From: Lactobacillaceae bacterium
GTDB lineage: Bacteria > Bacillota > Bacilli > Lactobacillales > Lactobacillaceae
Assembly (NCBI GenBank): GCA_031261865.1
Contig: JAISIV010000063.1
Coordinates: 1-17,107, forward strand
DNA length: 17,107 nucleotides
Direction: 5' to 3'
Part shown: positions 14,603 to 17,107 of the stretch, in pieces
Layout of the letters: every line of letters starts with the position of its first letter
How positions within the stretch are numbered: position 1 is the first letter of the stretch
Translations under genes and position numbers: made by a program
Notes under the pieces: model-generated
Databases searched by the model: none
What the model saw: the letters and a program-made list of their open reading frames with translations, nothing else
What the model was told of the DNA's origin: nothing

Positions 14603-15369
14603 TTTTTATCTCCTTTAATTTTTCGTAGTAGAAATGAGCTTCCTTTTTTTAACCAATCTTGCTTTTCTTCGAAGACAAATGGCACTTCAGTGTAAGTAAC
14701 TGGATTAGTTTTAACCCAAACATCCAGTAGCAGCTCGCTAACAAACCCTAATGAACGTTTTTCATAGTCATCATAATCGGAGTAGTCGATTTTCTTATAT
14801 ACTGCTTCTAAAATTTCAAACAACCATTTTGAATAATCATTAAATGGCTCTTTTTTCATGATGAACATATTGAAGTAATGTCCACTGGTAGCCGCAAAAA
14901 CTTCTTCAAGTGCTGGCACATAGTTCGGATATTTATCTTTAATATATTCAGCAGCTAAGTCCAAAGGTTCTTTTTTATGAGCGTGAATATAGTGATCATA
15001 ATTTGACTCAATGTAGTACTTTCTTTTGGTCGGAAGAATCACATCATACCTAGTTAAAAGGGATTCGACTTGTTCTTGGGTCAATACATTTTCTAAACCT
15101 TTTTTACCGTTGACAGCAAAATGTCTACGGTAATGCGCAAGACCTATGGCGTCAACTTTTTTCAAATTCTTCCAAGCCCAATATTGAGCCGTGAGCTCGT
15201 TGTAAAAAGGGTTTAACTTAGAAATATTTTTACCTTGATTGTCTAACTGATCGTGAGGCGGAATCGAACCTTGAAAATTGTCTGCCCCAACAAAAATTGG
15301 TAGATACAAATTAAGGTCACTAGGCATTGGGTATTCTTTGTGAGCGGCGACAAGTATTTTTACATTCAT
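14599..15369 (-). CDS. DUF4422 capsular polysaccharide synthesis protein (probable glycosyltransferase)
   Basis: A 256-residue soluble protein of the DUF4422 family, found in capsule and exopolysaccharide loci and believed to be glycosyltransferases. Family blocks are the N-terminal ILVAAHKEYPMP, YNELTAQYWAWKN (56-68), GLAHYRRHF (76-84), NMFIMKKEPFNDY (167-179) and RSLGFVSELLLDVW (205-218). The ATG at 15369 lies after the GT2 stop; the GGAG ribosome site is twelve bases away, rather far. It sits between the membrane GT2 enzyme and map, with a four-base overlap to map. The context suggests that it acts on the same cell-surface glycan as the GT2 enzyme; the sugar is unknown. Confidence 0.9.
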   Translation of the reverse strand: MNVKILVAAHKEYPMPSDLNLYLPIFVGADNFQGSIPPHDQLDNQGKNISKLNPFYNELTAQYWAWKNLKKVDAIGLAHYRRHFAVNGKKGLENVLTQEQVESLLTRYDVILPTKRKYYIESNYDHYIHAHKKEPLDLAAEYIKDKYPNYVPALEEVFAATSGHYFNMFIMKKEPFNDYSKWLFEILEAVYKKIDYSDYDDYEKRSLGFVSELLLDVWVKTNPVTYTEVPFVFEEKQDWLKKGSSFLLRKIKGDKK

Positions 15370-15372
15370 AAA

Positions 15373-16302
15373 TTACTTAATCTCCTTAGCGATATAAATC
15401 GGGCGACGCTTAGTTTCTAAATAAATATTAGCAATATAGCGACCGACAATTCCTAAGCTGAACATCTGTAAACCGCCGAAAAACATAATAATAATGACAG
15501 TTGAAGACCAACCGAACTGGCTAGGAATTTTCAAAAAATATCGAATAACAATGACAACACCGGCAATGAACGTGACAAACATTGTAAGCATCCCAAGAAC
15601 CGTCACTAATGTTAGCGGCACAGTTGAAAAGCTAATTAAACCTTCAATAGCGTACTTGAAAAGAGACCAGAAATTCCACTTAGTTTTGCCTTGAGTGCGT
15701 TCACGGTTTGGAAATTTAATGTATTTAGTTTTGAAACCGACCCAAGTGAAAATTCCTTTTGAAAAACGCTGGTTTTCAGGGAGTGACAAAATAGCGTTAA
15801 CCATTTGTTTTGTCATCAATCTGAAATCGCGAGCTCCGTTAACAATTTTGGTTTTAGAAACTTTTGAAACCAGCAAATAAAAGAAATCGGATAACCAAGA
15901 CTTTAAAGCGGCCTCCCCTTGTCGATTAGAGCGTGCCGTCGCAACTGAATCTAAATCTTCTTCTTGCAGTTCTTTAAACATTTGTGGAATTAAAGTAGGT
16001 GGATCTTGCAAATCAACATCCATCACTATCGTGTAATCGTAGTCAGCTGATCTTTCAAGACCGGCAAAAAGAGCCGCTTCTTTTCCGAAATTTCTTGAAA
16101 AAGTGACGTAATGAATATTCTTATTCTTTTTTTGTGCGTCTTTAACCACTTTTAAAGTGTCATCAGTCGAACCATCATCGATGAACCAAAAATCAAATTT
16201 ATATTTCAGGGTCTGAATTACTTTATTTGTCTCTTCTAAAAACGAATTAATATTGTCCTCTTCGTTAAAAACGGGGACGACAATGGATACGGTTTTTGCC
16301 AT
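15373..16302 (-). CDS. Family 2 glycosyltransferase, GtrB / polyprenyl-phosphate sugar transferase type
   Basis: A 309-residue membrane-bound enzyme that moves a sugar from a nucleotide to undecaprenyl phosphate on the cytoplasmic face. The GT-A domain shows SIVVPVFNEEDNI (6-18), FIDDGSTDDT (40-49), the metal-binding DVDLQDPP (95-102), GARDFRLM (156-163) and ERTQGKTKWNFWSL (201-214). Two C-terminal helices lie at about 229-256 and 265-288, with a conserved GRYIANIYLETKRRP tail. Length fits the GtrB/CsbB/YkoT group. No GtrA-type flippase or mannosyl-type transferase lies next to it in the window. The ATG has no Shine-Dalgarno, and a TACAAT box ends six bases upstream, so the mRNA may be leaderless. 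It heads the operon with DUF4422 and map. Confidence 0.93.
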   Translation of the reverse strand: MAKTVSIVVPVFNEEDNINSFLEETNKVIQTLKYKFDFWFIDDGSTDDTLKVVKDAQKKNKNIHYVTFSRNFGKEAALFAGLERSADYDYTIVMDVDLQDPPTLIPQMFKELQEEDLDSVATARSNRQGEAALKSWLSDFFYLLVSKVSKTKIVNGARDFRLMTKQMVNAILSLPENQRFSKGIFTWVGFKTKYIKFPNRERTQGKTKWNFWSLFKYAIEGLISFSTVPLTLVTVLGMLTMFVTFIAGVVIVIRYFLKIPSQFGWSSTVIIIMFFGGLQMFSLGIVGRYIANIYLETKRRPIYIAKEIK

Positions 16303-16303
16303 A

Positions 16304-16332
16304 TATTCATTGTAGTTGAATAAATCTATAAT
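16304..16332 (+). promoter_or_regulatory. Leaderless-type promoter for the DUF1275 gene
   Basis: TATTCA (16304-16309), a 17-base spacer and a perfect TATAAT (16327-16332). The ATG at 16340 begins eight bases after the box, where transcription itself would start. It overlaps the opposite promoter almost completely. Confidence 0.55.
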
Positions 16333-16337
16333 GAAAA
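16309..16337 (-). promoter_or_regulatory. Leaderless-type promoter for the GT2-DUF4422-map operon
   Basis: On the minus strand TTTTCA (16337-16332), a 17-base spacer and TACAAT (16314-16309). The GT2 ATG at 16302 begins seven bases after the box. Its -35 touches the -10 of the divergent promoter. Confidence 0.55.
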
Positions 16338-16339
16338 TT

Positions 16340-17011
16340 ATGGAAAATAAGAAATTTGCAATTCAAGAAACACTGTTAGTTGTTGTCCTTTTAACCTTCG
16401 TTTCGGGTTTCGTGGACGGAAATACCTTCGCTTTTGATGGAGGACGATTCGCTGGCCTCCAAACTGGAAACGTCATTCAAGGTGGAATCGCCTTAGCTAA
16501 AGGACAATTCCCTCATGCTTTAACATTCGCTGTTCCCTTTGTTGGCTTCATCCTTGGGGTTATGGTGAATACCTTAGTTAAGCGTAGATTTAAAAATCAC
16601 CCTCGCATTATTTTTGAAGAAGTAGCTCTTGCTATTCAAATTGCCGGATTGTCTGCCACTACACTTTTCTCAGTTTTTTTAAATCAGACAATCGAAATCG
16701 GACTGTTGTCGTTCTTTATGGCTATGCAAGTTGATTCATTTGGAAAATTACGCGGTGGTACAGTTGCGACTGTCTTTACAACCGGAAATACCAAAACTTT
16801 CGCCAGTAACTTGATGACAGGAATCTCAACCAAAGATGTTACAGCTTTGAAAACTGCTGGTCGATACTTATTGGTAATTGGTGGATTCTTCGTCGGTGCC
16901 TTTGCTTCAACTTGGTTAATGAGATTCACTCATAACTACACTTTGTTGGTCGCGCCCGTGGTTCTATTAGTGGTTTGGCTATTAATTCATTTCAACAAAG
17001 AAGCCGCTTAA
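16340..17011 (+). CDS. DUF1275 (YoaK family) membrane protein
   Basis: A 223-residue membrane protein, the only plus-strand gene. It has about six helices, with the family motifs TFVSGFVDGNTFA (about 19-31), FAGLQTGNVIQ (37-47) and, in the second half, MAMQVDSFGKLRGGTVATVFTTGNTKTFASNL, a partial echo of the first half (TGN motif twice). The family's function is not established; transport has been suggested. Starts at TTG 16316 and ATG 16331 are also in frame, but none has a Shine-Dalgarno, and the ATG at 16331 overlaps the TATAAT box, so 16340 is preferred as a leaderless start. A terminator follows. Identity is confident, start less so. Confidence 0.9.
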   Translation: MENKKFAIQETLLVVVLLTFVSGFVDGNTFAFDGGRFAGLQTGNVIQGGIALAKGQFPHALTFAVPFVGFILGVMVNTLVKRRFKNHPRIIFEEVALAIQIAGLSATTLFSVFLNQTIEIGLLSFFMAMQVDSFGKLRGGTVATVFTTGNTKTFASNLMTGISTKDVTALKTAGRYLLVIGGFFVGAFASTWLMRFTHNYTLLVAPVVLLVVWLLIHFNKEAA

Positions 17012-17027
17012 TGCGGTTTTATTTTTT
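17001..17027 (+). terminator. Rho-independent terminator of the DUF1275 gene
   Basis: Stem AAGCCGC / GCGGTTT (seven pairs, one G-U) with loop TTAAT, then TATTTTTT. The stop codon lies in the loop. Confidence 0.8.
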
Positions 17028-17037
17028 GCCAAAATAC

Positions 17038-17056
17038 TTTGTGAAGGCTTCACAAA
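17038..17056. promoter_or_regulatory. Perfect 19-bp palindrome, probable operator
   Basis: TTTGTGAAG-G-CTTCACAAA, nine-base arms around one base. It covers the -35 element of the promoter that follows, the standard position for repression. The regulator is not identifiable from the site alone. Confidence 0.6.
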
Positions 17057-17067
17057 CAGAGTAAAAT
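17039..17067 (+). promoter_or_regulatory. Promoter leading out of the window
   Basis: TTGTGA (17039-17044), a 17-base spacer and TAAAAT (17062-17067). An AAGGAGG ribosome-site-like sequence at 17086-17092 suggests that a plus-strand gene starts just past the window edge; no start codon is visible yet. Confidence 0.55.
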
Positions 17068-17107
17068 TGTAGTCGTATTTAATTCAAGGAGGAAACGCGC
17101 TCGCAGA

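Overview
This window comes from a low-GC Gram-positive bacterium of the order Lactobacillales, most likely Lactobacillaceae; the genus cannot be fixed from sequence alone. The grounds are the GatCAB amidotransferase operon, a potABCD operon in A-B-C-D order, the recX / ntdP (DUF402) / Nudix group, dense packing with TAATG and ATGA overlaps, AT-rich codons and Gram-positive style terminators. Every gene is on the minus strand except the last one (16340-17011).

Layout read in the minus direction, from right to left: (a) a sugar-transfer operon made of a polyprenyl-phosphate type GT2 glycosyltransferase, a DUF4422 capsule protein and methionine aminopeptidase (16302-13811), divergent from a DUF1275 membrane protein; (b) a small membrane protein, recX and a Nudix ADP-ribose pyrophosphatase-like gene (13765-11986); (c) ntdP with its own promoter and a strong terminator; (d) gatCAB (11226-8025), which makes Gln-tRNA(Gln) and/or Asn-tRNA(Asn) by transamidation; (e) a 321-base gene-free stretch with a structured repeat; (f) a membrane-anchored HSL-type esterase (7703-6375); (g) an operon of an amidase-signature enzyme, a beta-hydroxyacid dehydrogenase and an unrecognised acidic protein (6331-3613); (h) the potABCD polyamine importer with a leader of about 190 nt (3391 to beyond base 1). 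potD is cut by the window edge.

Three things deserve a second look. First, several genes that begin a transcription unit (GT2, DUF1275, esterase, and less clearly the amidase and the small membrane protein) have no Shine-Dalgarno but carry a TANAAT-like -10 box 6-10 nt before the ATG, so their mRNAs may be leaderless. The GT2/DUF1275 pair packs two interleaved leaderless promoters into 37 bp. Second, the gatB-esterase gap holds two 33-nt hairpins exactly 100 bp apart whose stems differ by compensatory changes, with a 19-bp exact repeat and another hairpin between them. Third, the potA leader contains a possible 19-codon leader ORF that spans mutually exclusive hairpins and ends in a T tract, resembling an attenuator. 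No CRISPR array, tRNA, rRNA, insertion sequence or prophage gene was seen.
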